This document shows positions 1 to 8,402 of a stretch of 16,102 bases of DNA, piece after piece (within the stretch, counting starts at the first letter, position 1; each line of letters opens with the position of its first letter). The notes below the pieces were generated by a model. It ran no database searches. It had not been told where the DNA came from and saw only the letters and a list, made by a program, of their open reading frames with translations. A program made the translations under genes and the position numbers. The DNA lies in assembly GCA_019747615.1 (NCBI GenBank), contig JAIEQQ010000466.1, positions 1 to 16,102 on the forward strand, given 5' to 3'. This stretch comes from Phycisphaerales bacterium (GTDB lineage Bacteria > Planctomycetota > Phycisphaerae > Phycisphaerales > UBA1924).

Positions 1-1
1 T

Positions 2-502
2 GCGCTGCAGGGCGCGGTCGCGATCCTCAACGCCGCGATCGAGCTGCTCCCGCAGGGCTTGGCGACCGCCGCGATCATCCCCCTGCAGATGAAGATGGTC
101 TACCGCATCGGCACGCGTCACGGCTACACGCTCAGCACCGGGCACATCAAGGATTTCCTCGCGACCGTCGGCGTCGGCATGACATCGCAGGTGCTGGAGA
201 ACTACGCCCGCAAGTTCCTGGGCGGCCTCGGCAAGCGTTTCCTGGGCAGCATGGGCGGTGCCGTCGTCAACCAAGCGACCAGCTCCGCGTTCAGCTTCGC
301 GACGACCTACGCGCTCGGGCACGCCGCGAAGGCGTATTACGCCGGGGGCCGGTCACTCAGCGCCGTGGACCTCAAGGGCATCTTCACGACGCAGGCCGAG
401 CGAGCCAAGGCGCTCTACACGCAACACCGCGGCGCGATCGAATCCCAGAGCACCGGGCTGGACGCCGGGAAGCTGCTGAGCATGGTCAGGCAAGGCGTGT
501 AG
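2..502 (+). CDS. C-terminal part of a DUF697-like membrane-associated protein (5' truncated by window)
   Basis: The frame is open from base 2 to the TAG at 500-502, so the start lies upstream of the window. The visible 166 residues begin with an alanine/leucine-rich helix and continue through LPQGLATAAIIPLQMKMVYR, then the segment IGTRHGYTL, then a glycine-rich hydrophobic hairpin with GGLGKRFLGSMGGAVVNQ. It ends in a helical tail. This order resembles the DUF697 family (C-terminal domain of YcjF-like proteins and of some GTPase-linked membrane proteins), in which an invariant Pro and Met/Tyr-rich helix precedes two short membrane hairpins. The family is recognised by eye only. The biochemical role of DUF697 is poorly defined, so I assign none. 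It faces the glycosyltransferase gene tail-to-tail, with about 50 bases between the stops and no convincing terminator there. Confidence 0.6.
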   Translation, partial: ALQGAVAILNAAIELLPQGLATAAIIPLQMKMVYRIGTRHGYTLSTGHIKDFLATVGVGMTSQVLENYARKFLGGLGKRFLGSMGGAVVNQATSSAFSFATTYALGHAAKAYYAGGRSLSAVDLKGIFTTQAERAKALYTQHRGAIESQSTGLDAGKLLSMVRQGV

Positions 503-553
503 CGGCGACCACTCCAACGACGAATACGAGCGTCCGATCGGTCGACAACCGCC

Positions 554-2386
554 TCACCGCTCCAGCGCATCGATCACCATCGGCATGAAGTCCGTCGTGG
601 TGACGGTCTGCCAGTTCATCCGCTGCGCCAGTTTCTGCCCGACGCTGATGAGCTTCTCGCGCTGGGCGTCGCTGGTGGGCAGGCGTTTGACCAGCTCATC
701 AGCCAGGCGGGTGCACACGCGCGTCTCGATGGCCTTGCGGTCCTCGGCCGAGAGATTGAGCACCGGCGAGAGGTCCTTGCCCTCGGCCAGCGCTCGGCGC
801 GCCGGCTCGGGCAGGTCGGCTTCTTGCGTGAAGTCTGCCGGGAGGACGACGGGGCACTCCTCGGGTGAGAGGCCGAGCTCGCCCATCGCGCGTTTGACGA
901 GGCCGAGGCAGCCGCACACGCTGCTGGGCAAGCAGATGGCGCCGGCGTACATCGGTTCGAGCTGTGCGATGCCGTAGGGCTCGTAGGTGGACATGCCCAG
1001 CTCGACATCGGCGGCGACGCGGAGATCGCTGACGGTGGCGTCTTTGCTGAGCGTTGGGCCGATGCGCTGCTGCGTGAAGCCGAACTGATTGACGAGGACC
1101 GCGCGGGCCTTGCGACCTTCGAGCTTGGCGTTCAGCGTATCGATCGCGGCGCTGAGCTTGGTCTCGGGGCCTTCGAGGTCCGGGTAGCCGCGCGTGTGCT
1201 TGGCGGGCCAGGCGTGGTCCTTGGCCATGGCGCTGACCTGCTCGAACGAGCGGATGGGCGCGCCGCAGGTGAGCAAGACATACGCGCAGGACTTGCCCTG
1301 CTTGTGCAGCCGCTCGCTGAGCTGCGCCATGAGCTCGAGGTCACGCCACAGGCCCTTGCTGGGCACGGGGCGCGTGACGTGGGTGATGAGATAGTCGGGC
1401 CGGTACCCGACGACGCCCTGAAGCCAATCCAGCACCATCGCGCGCGAGCGGTTCTTGCGGGCCAGATCAACGACCGGCGCCGGCAGCCCGTTGTACGCGA
1501 CGCGGATGTTGGCGTTCTTCATCTCCGGCGAGAGGAACCGCAGCTCCTCAGCCGTCTCCGGCCCCACCGCCAAGATGCCGTCGAGCCGGTGCGTCTTGCT
1601 CACCAGCGCGTGGCGGGCGTAATCGTCCTGGCTTCCGAAGACCGCATCGACAAACTGCCCCTTGGCAGCGCCGGCGCGCATCGCCGGATAAAACGCGGCG
1701 TCATAGCCCGGCAGATTCTCAACGATCCGCCGAGCGGTGCTGCACTCGTGCGCGTGAAAGAGCGTGCGGAATCGCTTGCGATCCAGCGCGCAGCGGAGTG
1801 CGGTACACATGCCCATGTACTCATGGGCGACAACGACCGCGGGCTGCTGATTCGCGTGCAGCAGCACGCTCAGCGTGTGGTACGCCATGTCGGCCAGGCG
1901 GCAGTATTCCTCAAAATCCCAGTGGCGCTCGTAGCGCTGCGAGTCCAAGTGGTACTTCTCCCACAGCAGCCACTTGAGGGCCGCAAGGCGCTGGCGATCC
2001 GGCTGCATCACGTCGAATAGCAGCACCTCGGCCTCTGCCGGCGCATGGCCGGGGGCTTCGAGCCTGCGCGTGCCAAAGACGATCCGCGTGCCCAGGGCCC
2101 ACTCGATCGGCTTGAAGATCGCGCCGTAGCCGGCGGGGTCGTACTGATCCGGGCCGGAGTAGCTCACGTGAGTCGCGTGCTCGCCGAGGCGCTCGCGCGG
2201 GTCGCTGACGCGGCGCTCGGCGTGAAACAGCGGCGCAACGAGGATCGAGCGTGCGACGCGCTCGCGGTACGAGGGCGCCGTGAGCAGGCCGCTGATCACG
2301 GTGCCGATGCCGCCGAGATGCTCGGTGGCCTCGTGCGTGACGTGGACGAGTGTCAGGTTCGTGGGGATCGGATGGTCTTTGCTCAC
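554..2386 (-). CDS. GT-B glycosyltransferase, glycogen/starch synthase-like
   Basis: A 610-residue protein starting at a GTG that overlaps the upstream stop (GTGA). Near the N-terminus, HEATEHLGGIGTV (residues 18-30) matches the GGxGxV nucleotide-sugar loop of GT5-type synthases. AHEYMG (187-192) and HAHE (211-214) sit where those enzymes have conserved histidine loops. VTRPVPSKGLWRDLEL corresponds to the SRxxxxKGxDL segment. EPYGIAQLE (E469 and E477) is the E-x7-E retaining-glycosyltransferase signature, followed by EPMYAGAICLPS. The fold and retaining mechanism are therefore well supported. The acceptor is not: it could elongate glycogen-type alpha-glucan from ADP- or UDP-glucose or make another glucan. 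It is longer than bacterial GlgA (about 480 residues), with an insert of about 90 residues before the GT-B C-domain core. It is the last gene of a three-gene operon with a membrane protein. Confidence 0.72.
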   Translation of the reverse strand: MSKDHPIPTNLTLVHVTHEATEHLGGIGTVISGLLTAPSYRERVARSILVAPLFHAERRVSDPRERLGEHATHVSYSGPDQYDPAGYGAIFKPIEWALGTRIVFGTRRLEAPGHAPAEAEVLLFDVMQPDRQRLAALKWLLWEKYHLDSQRYERHWDFEEYCRLADMAYHTLSVLLHANQQPAVVVAHEYMGMCTALRCALDRKRFRTLFHAHECSTARRIVENLPGYDAAFYPAMRAGAAKGQFVDAVFGSQDDYARHALVSKTHRLDGILAVGPETAEELRFLSPEMKNANIRVAYNGLPAPVVDLARKNRSRAMVLDWLQGVVGYRPDYLITHVTRPVPSKGLWRDLELMAQLSERLHKQGKSCAYVLLTCGAPIRSFEQVSAMAKDHAWPAKHTRGYPDLEGPETKLSAAIDTLNAKLEGRKARAVLVNQFGFTQQRIGPTLSKDATVSDLRVAADVELGMSTYEPYGIAQLEPMYAGAICLPSSVCGCLGLVKRAMGELGLSPEECPVVLPADFTQEADLPEPARRALAEGKDLSPVLNLSAEDRKAIETRVCTRLADELVKRLPTSDAQREKLISVGQKLAQRMNWQTVTTTDFMPMVIDALER

Positions 2387-2718
2387 AACTGCTCCTTGAT
2401 CCGCTTCTGAAGTCTCGCCAGTGCCGCGGGCTCATCACTCAACAGCCATCGGTCGCGCTCCCGCTGCACACTGATCAATCGGCCCGTTTGCCCCGCGGCT
2501 GATCCGCCACGCGCGGACGTTCCACCGCCTGCGACGCCCACGAGGCTCTGGCCCTCACGCATCGCCCCCAGCACGCGAGGCAGGTCCGTTTCTCGGGCCT
2601 TGTATTCACCACCGTCTGGCGACACCGCCACGCTCAGCACGCCGGCCTGGGCCAGATGGTTCGCAATCGCCCGCGCGTTGTGCTCACTCAGCGCCACGGC
2701 ACAGTCGGCGTCGCTCAC
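2383..2718 (-). CDS. hypothetical 111-residue protein between a membrane protein and a glycosyltransferase
   Basis: A small soluble protein, GTG start, coupled on both sides by 4-base GTGA overlaps (2715-2718 upstream, 2383-2386 downstream). This makes it a genuine gene despite its size. I recognise no family. Residues 1-55 look like a compact alpha/beta unit (ALSEHNARAIANHLAQAGVL, then VAVSPDGGEYKAR). A glycine/serine-rich loop follows (GVAGGGTSARGGSAAG), then RLISVQRERDRWLLSDEP and a basic C-terminal helix. It has no signal peptide or membrane segment. Obligate coupling with the flanking genes suggests a stoichiometric partner or regulator of the glycosyltransferase or membrane protein, which is inference only. 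Confidence 0.75.
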   Translation of the reverse strand: MSDADCAVALSEHNARAIANHLAQAGVLSVAVSPDGGEYKARETDLPRVLGAMREGQSLVGVAGGGTSARGGSAAGQTGRLISVQRERDRWLLSDEPAALARLQKRIKEQL

Positions 2719-4043
2719 GACGACGCCCCACCACCGGCTCCGCCACCCCCGCCGCCCGCACCACCACCACCAACCCCACGGTCTAGCTTGGACACGCCCG
2801 CATCGGTAAAGCTCGCACCAGTGGTCAGCGGCGTCGGGCCATCGGCCCGGGCCATGGTCGATTCGATCACGCCGGGCATCCAGAGCTCGCCGATGTCCTG
2901 GCCGTCAACGAGCTGACGCATCACCAGATAGAGCTGTGTGCATGCGCTGAAGTAGAAGCTCACGCCGTACGCGCCGGCAACCGAGAACAACACCAAGACG
3001 AAAAACCGCACGATGCTCAGCCCGATGTGGAGTGTGCCCGTCGGCTCCGCGGCCGAAAGACCGCCGATGCCGGGAAGCGACGTGAAAAACCCGCTGAGGC
3101 CAGCGCTGCCGACAGCGAGCATCGTCGCGAGCGTCACAAGCCCGAAGGCGATGCCGATGGCGATCAGTCCTTGAGCGATCACGATCAGCGAGTAGATCGC
3201 CAGCCGACCCGGGCGAGCGATCGTGTATGCATACGCACGCTGGACGCTGTCGAATCCGTCGGACCCCTCGCACGCGACGCCGGGGATCAGCATGCTCTGG
3301 CCGAAGAAGTAGACGAGCATGCCCAGCGCAGCGACAAAGGCCGCGAGAAGGCCGAGGCCCATCGCCAGCGACGCCGCGATGTCGAGGGCGACGACCTTGA
3401 ATCCCCAGCCGAGAATCCAGAGGGCGCCAGCGACGAGCCAGATCATCACCAGCGGGCCAAGCGTCGCGCCAAGCAGGCTCGACCACTTTGAAACCGCGAA
3501 GCCGAGGCTCTGCATCCATGTCAATCGCACGTTCACCGCCGACTCGCACGCGGCGCTGCGCGAGATCGCCCCGCCGAGGACCGCGGTGATTGCGATCGCA
3601 GGGACCAGAACGAGCAGCGCGTGCAGCGGGCGGTCTTGGACGGTCTTGAGTGGAAACTGGATGAAGAGTTCGTGGAGCAGCGTCACGCGGCCGGAAACGT
3701 CGCCGGCGACCGGGTCGCCGAAGGCACCGCTCGCGATCGCTTTGATCTCCGAGAGCGAGGACACGATGATGCCGGACTTGTCGATCTGGCCGTCTTTGAC
3801 GCCGAAAATCCACGTGCCGAGCGAGTCCAGCAGCATCACGCTGACGACGATGGCCATGGCCAGGCCGATGCGCGACGCATTGAGCGCCAGCGACGCGCTG
3901 CGAAGGAGGCGAGGCCAGAGCAGGTCCTTCAGCACATCATCGAGCGTGAGCGGGGCGCGCATCGTCACGCCGAGGCCTTGGCGAGCTGGATCCGGAGATA
4001 CTGATGCGGGCGATTGGCCGCGGGCGTCGGGCGATTCATTCAC
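2715..4043 (-). CDS. polytopic inner-membrane protein with glycine-rich C-terminal tail
   Basis: 442 residues, GTG start supported by AGGAG (complement at 4051-4055) seven bases upstream. After a polar N-terminus of about 50 residues there are about six hydrophobic stretches: IGLAMAIVVSVMLLDSLGTW, ALLVLVPAIAITAVLGGAI, LGPLVMIWLVAGALWILGW, AASLAMGLGLLAAFVAALG, LIVIAQGLIAIGIAFGLVTL and FFVLVLFSVAGAYGVSFYF. A large extracytoplasmic or cytoplasmic loop lies between the first two. The last 20 or so residues are nearly pure glycine with alanine. I do not recognise a named family; no transporter or enzyme motif is visible. It is the first gene of the operon and overlaps the 111-residue gene by four bases. 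A membrane anchor or export partner for the downstream glycosyltransferase product is plausible but not shown. Confidence 0.8.
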   Translation of the reverse strand: MNESPDARGQSPASVSPDPARQGLGVTMRAPLTLDDVLKDLLWPRLLRSASLALNASRIGLAMAIVVSVMLLDSLGTWIFGVKDGQIDKSGIIVSSLSEIKAIASGAFGDPVAGDVSGRVTLLHELFIQFPLKTVQDRPLHALLVLVPAIAITAVLGGAISRSAACESAVNVRLTWMQSLGFAVSKWSSLLGATLGPLVMIWLVAGALWILGWGFKVVALDIAASLAMGLGLLAAFVAALGMLVYFFGQSMLIPGVACEGSDGFDSVQRAYAYTIARPGRLAIYSLIVIAQGLIAIGIAFGLVTLATMLAVGSAGLSGFFTSLPGIGGLSAAEPTGTLHIGLSIVRFFVLVLFSVAGAYGVSFYFSACTQLYLVMRQLVDGQDIGELWMPGVIESTMARADGPTPLTTGASFTDAGVSKLDRGVGGGGAGGGGGGAGGGASS

Positions 4044-4108
4044 GGCTGGGCTCCTGCATCAACATGGAGCCATCCTACAGCGTTCGGCTGGAATCCGCCA
4101 CGGGGGGT

Positions 4109-4157
4109 GGAAGTCGCGAGTCGTGAGTTCCGAGTTCCAAGTTCCGAGTTGCGAGTG
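4109..4157. repeat. heptameric tandem repeat array A, seven degenerate NNRAGTN units
   Basis: Seven consecutive 7-base units share the core RAGT at positions 3-6: ggaagtc, gcgagtc, gtgagtt, ccgagtt, ccaagtt, ccgagtt, gcgagtg. The array lies in the 208-base spacer between the aminotransferase stop (4252) and the membrane-protein start (4043), about 65 bases upstream of that start. It is not a coding remnant, since a 7-base period rotates the reading frame. The spacer otherwise holds array B and the Shine-Dalgarno site of the membrane protein. Confidence 0.85.
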
Positions 4158-4198
4158 CTGTCAGCCGCGGGTCTGCCCCACGGGAGCTGGCGCCACTG

Positions 4199-4240
4199 CC
4201 CAATCCCCAGTGCCCAGTGCCCAGTGCCCAGTGCCCAGTG
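4199..4240. repeat. heptameric tandem repeat array B, six CCCARTN units
   Basis: One cccaatc unit is followed by five exact cccagtg units. It lies 41 bases from array A and 11 bases past the stop side of the aminotransferase gene. Arrays A and B share the pattern C-C-(C/G)-A-G-T-(G/T). The sequence and unit length resemble the short tandemly repeated repetitive (STRR) heptamers described in filamentous cyanobacteria, here in a planctomycete-like context. No hairpin-forming ability is evident. Confidence 0.9.
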
Positions 4241-4251
4241 CCTTTCCCCCT

Positions 4252-5484
<1,233 letters not shown>

Positions 5485-5581
5485 GCCCCGGGGATCGGCG
5501 TTTTCGGACCATCAATTCAGCGAATCGGCGGACTTTGCCGTCTGTGCGGCGTGCTCGCGCATAATCCTCAACAGTTCAACG

Positions 5582-7396
5582 CTATGGCAACGCGGGCCCG
5601 CCCGTGGGCATCGCCGGCGCGGGCATATCCCGTCGCGGGGCGCCGGCATCGATCGAAGCCAGCACTCGGGCCAATGCCGCGCGGTCCTCACCGGCCACAC
5701 GCAGAGCCAGCCACGCCGCCTGCGCCCGCCAGACCGTCGGCAGCTCTGTGCGAGCGATCGCGGTCTGGGCCAGTTCCTTCGCGAGCGCAGGCGTTGACTC
5801 ATCCAGTGAGGCGTGGCGGGCCATCAGCAGCTCCGCCAGCGCTCGCGCGCCCGGCTCGAGTTCTGCCACACGCGCCAGCATCGCCTGGGCGATCTGCACG
5901 CAGCCATCCTGCCCGCTCCGCAATGCCCCGGCCAGCACCGCGCGCTGGAGCAGCATCGACTTTCCATCGATCGCCCGCTTCACCAGCGGCAGCACCAGCG
6001 CCGCGTCGTCGTCGCACAGTTCGCTCACCGCCGCCTCGCTCAGCAGCAGCACGCCCATGTCCGTCGAGGTCTCAGCCGCGAGCGCCGCCGCGATCCGGAT
6101 GTCCACCGCTTGCTGCCATGGTCGCTGGCTTGCGCCACGCAGGGCCAGCACCGCGCCGTCAAAGTCCCGCGAACCCGCAAGCGCGATCAGCGCCGTCGCT
6201 TCGCGACCGGGCCCCGCGTCAAGCTCGCTCATCGCGCGCCCGATCAGGCTCACCTGCGCGTCGGCGTCGCGCTTGAGCGCGTCCTGCACGCCCCTCTCGC
6301 TCTGACCCGTTCGGTTGATCGCAGCGTCCATCATCGCGATCGCCCACGCCCGGCGCTGCTCCCCCGCCGGGACCGTGCGAAGCCGCTCAACAATCAACGA
6401 TGTCACCGGCGCGTCGCGACCGGTCATCGATGCCAGCGAGATGAGCGCCGCGTCCTTGAGCGCCGGATCGCGCGAGCCCTCGTACACGCTGAACGCGATC
6501 GCGCTTCCGCCGACGGTCTGCTGCGTTGCAAGCTGCCGCAGCAGTCGCTCGCACCCCGCGGCAAACGCCTCGCCCTGCAGTTCGACGCTGCGCTTGGAGA
6601 TCACGCCACGCGCCCGCTCACGCACGCCGCCAAGTTCGCCCGGGCCGCCGGTGTTCAATATCGCCGCGGCGTGAAGCGCCGTGATCGCGTCGTCGGAGGT
6701 CAGCATCGCCTCCAGGCGCGTGCGCGGGAGCTTCCCGCCAAGCTTCTGAAGCTCGCCGCTGGCCAGGAGCACGACCTTCGCGTCCAGCTCCGGCCAGCGT
6801 GCTACGTCCTCAAGCTGCACGATCGAGAGCAGGCCCGCATCGATCGCCAGACGGATGACACGCTCGCGCGCCAGTTCGCTCCGCTGCGTGCGGATCACCA
6901 GGAGATCCAGCCCGCGCTCGGGATCGAGCTCGGCGTTCGCGAGCACGCCCTCAGCCGCCAGAGCAGGGTCACTGCCCATCGAGAGCTGTGCAAACAGCGG
7001 CTCGAGCGCCGGATCGCGCAATCGCCGCAGCGCCCGCACCAGTTCGGGTCGCCCGCCGCGATCGCGAAGGCGCAGGGCATCTCGCAGCATGATCGTGAGT
7101 CGCTGGCGAGTCTCGTCATCGAGCGCCGACTCGGCGATCGCGGGGATCACCAGCTTCGGCGTGATCGCGGGGCGCGACGAGGCTGGCACCATCGGCGGGG
7201 TCGGCGTCGCTGGAGTCATCGGCGCGACGCTCGGTTCAGCGGTGCTGGCGCGGATGCTCGCCGCCAACGCCAGCGCGATCGCGATTCCGACGATCCCCAG
7301 CTGCCCAACACCCGCGGCCCTGCGACGTACCCAAGCCCCGGTCCGTACAACGCGAACACTCGGCGCCACCAGATTGAAAATCGGCACAGGCCACAT
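5582..7396 (-). CDS. membrane-anchored helical-repeat (HEAT-like) protein
   Basis: 604 residues if started at the ATG at 7396. A basic N-terminus precedes one hydrophobic helix (LGIVGIAIALALAASI, about 33-49), then a proline/threonine-rich linker to about residue 80, and then some 500 residues of Ala/Leu/Arg-rich helices. These contain repeated patterns such as RDPALEPLFAQL, SDPALAAEGVLANAEL and SRDPALKDAALISLASM, spaced like HEAT or ARM repeats. It is likely a periplasmic or surface-exposed scaffold tethered by its N-terminus. No catalytic motif is visible. The frame remains open upstream to an ATG at 7519, but that extension is encoded by a 13-base tandem repeat and would overlap the kdsA start codon, so 7396 is preferred. 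About 97 bases separate it from the aminotransferase on the same strand. Confidence 0.68.
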   Translation of the reverse strand: MWPVPIFNLVAPSVRVVRTGAWVRRRAAGVGQLGIVGIAIALALAASIRASTAEPSVAPMTPATPTPPMVPASSRPAITPKLVIPAIAESALDDETRQRLTIMLRDALRLRDRGGRPELVRALRRLRDPALEPLFAQLSMGSDPALAAEGVLANAELDPERGLDLLVIRTQRSELARERVIRLAIDAGLLSIVQLEDVARWPELDAKVVLLASGELQKLGGKLPRTRLEAMLTSDDAITALHAAAILNTGGPGELGGVRERARGVISKRSVELQGEAFAAGCERLLRQLATQQTVGGSAIAFSVYEGSRDPALKDAALISLASMTGRDAPVTSLIVERLRTVPAGEQRRAWAIAMMDAAINRTGQSERGVQDALKRDADAQVSLIGRAMSELDAGPGREATALIALAGSRDFDGAVLALRGASQRPWQQAVDIRIAAALAAETSTDMGVLLLSEAAVSELCDDDAALVLPLVKRAIDGKSMLLQRAVLAGALRSGQDGCVQIAQAMLARVAELEPGARALAELLMARHASLDESTPALAKELAQTAIARTELPTVWRAQAAWLALRVAGEDRAALARVLASIDAGAPRRDMPAPAMPTGGPALP

Positions 7397-7431
7397 GACA
7401 CCGAACGCTAGGTGCAACGCGCTGGCGGGAG

Positions 7432-7505
7432 CGCCGCCCGTCCTCGCCGCCCGTCCTCGCCGCCCGTCCTCGCCGCCCGTCCTCGCCGCCCGTCCTCGCC
7501 GCCCG
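7432..7505. repeat. 13-bp tandem repeat, five exact copies plus a 9-bp partial
   Basis: The unit tcctcgccgcccg occurs five times without a mismatch from 7441 to 7505. It is preceded by the last nine bases of another copy (7432-7440). The repeat fills most of the 121-base spacer between the divergent starts of the helical-repeat gene (7396, -) and kdsA (7518, +), ending 12 bases before the kdsA ATG. Thirteen is not a multiple of three, so a change in copy number would shift any reading frame crossing it and would change promoter-to-start distances on both sides. Confidence 0.95.
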
Positions 7506-7517
7506 CTAACCTCCGCC

Positions 7518-8360
7518 ATGTCGAATCTCTGCCGCGTCGCGTCGTTGAGTGTGGGCCCCGGTCAGCCGCTGGCGATCATCGCCGGCCCGTGCGTGCTTGA
7601 GTCGCTTGAACTCGGCCTGACCGTCGGCCGCACGATGCGCGACGCCGCGCACGCGCTGGGCCTTTCGTACATCTTCAAGGGCTCATTCGACAAGGCCAAT
7701 CGCTCGTCGATCTCCTCTGCCCGCGGCCCCGGCCTCGAACAAGGCACCGCGTGGCTTGCGCAAATCAGCCGCGAGCTCGGTGTGCCGTGTACGACGGACA
7801 TCCACGAGCCGCACCAAGCCGAGCCGGTCGCCCGCGTCGTCGATCTCATCCAGATCCCGGCGTTTCTCTGTCGGCAGACAGACCTTCTGCTGGCCGCGGG
7901 CCAAGCGGCCACAAAGCACAACCGCGCCGTCAACATCAAGAAGGGCCAGTTCATCTCGCCCGCCGAGATGCGCGGCGCCACCAAAAAACTCGCCGAGGCC
8001 GGCTGCACAAACGTCATGCTCACCGAGCGCGGCACATTCTTCGGCTACGGCCGCCTCGTCAACGACTTCATCGGCCTCGGCGACATGATGGACCTCGGCC
8101 ACCCCGTCTGCTTTGACTGCACCCACTCCACCCAGCTCCCCGGCCCCAGCGGCGGCGCCGGCGAACAAACCGGCGGCCGCCCCGAACGCGCCCCGCTCCT
8201 GGCCCGAGCAGCCGTCGCCGCGGGCGTGCATTGCCTGTTCATCGAGACGCACACGGAGCCGAAGAAATCGCTGAGCGACGCCTACACAACGCTGACGCTG
8301 GACGTGGCGCGCGGGGTGATCCGGGAGGCGGCGGCGATTCGGGGAGCGCTGGGCGGGTGA
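7518..8360 (+). CDS. kdsA: 3-deoxy-8-phosphooctulonate synthase (Kdo-8-P synthase)
   Basis: 280 residues, the normal family length. KdsA condenses phosphoenolpyruvate with arabinose 5-phosphate to give Kdo-8-phosphate, the precursor of the inner-core sugar of lipopolysaccharide; it is cytoplasmic. Motifs in order: IIAGPCVLES (C25), FKGSFDKANRSS, TTDIHEPHQAEPV, IQIPAFLCRQTDLLLAAG, NIKKGQF, MLTERGTFFGYGRLVNDF, FDCTHSTQLPG, FIETHTEPKKSLSDA. The Cys in GPC, the His of THS, the Glu of ETH and the Asp of LSDA match the four metal ligands of the metal-dependent class (as in Aquifex), not the metal-free E. coli class. The ATG at 7518 gives the usual N-terminus. No Shine-Dalgarno sequence is present; the bases just upstream read ctaacctccgcc. 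Confidence 0.96.
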   Translation: MSNLCRVASLSVGPGQPLAIIAGPCVLESLELGLTVGRTMRDAAHALGLSYIFKGSFDKANRSSISSARGPGLEQGTAWLAQISRELGVPCTTDIHEPHQAEPVARVVDLIQIPAFLCRQTDLLLAAGQAATKHNRAVNIKKGQFISPAEMRGATKKLAEAGCTNVMLTERGTFFGYGRLVNDFIGLGDMMDLGHPVCFDCTHSTQLPGPSGGAGEQTGGRPERAPLLARAAVAAGVHCLFIETHTEPKKSLSDAYTTLTLDVARGVIREAAAIRGALGG

Positions 8361-8390
8361 GCGCACGCATCGAACGCGTTCGTTGATCTC

Positions 8391-8396
8391 AGGAGG
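8391..8396 (+). promoter_or_regulatory. strong Shine-Dalgarno site AGGAGG
   Basis: Exact AGGAGG, six bases before the ATG at 8403. It fixes the start of the 200-residue protein. It is the best ribosome-binding site in the window and contrasts with the missing site ahead of kdsA. Confidence 0.85.
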
Positions 8397-8402
8397 TCGC
8401 CG

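Noticed and set aside
1196..2020. Plus-strand frame of 274 codons opposite the glycosyltransferase
   Set aside because: The opposite strand carries unmistakable GT-B motifs; this frame has none.
4109..4240. CRISPR array or Rho-independent terminator at the heptamer arrays
   Set aside because: Units are only seven bases with no spacers and no self-complementarity.
5813..7411. Plus-strand frame of 532 codons antisense to the helical-repeat gene
   Set aside because: Composition dominated by Arg, His and Gln, no ribosome site, no motif. The minus-strand frame has a membrane helix and repeat pattern instead.
7397..7519. Start of the helical-repeat protein at the ATG at 7519
   Set aside because: The extension is the translation of the 13-bp repeat (Arg/Gly-rich), and its ATG shares the CATG of the kdsA start. 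Kept only as a hypothesis in the repeat finding.
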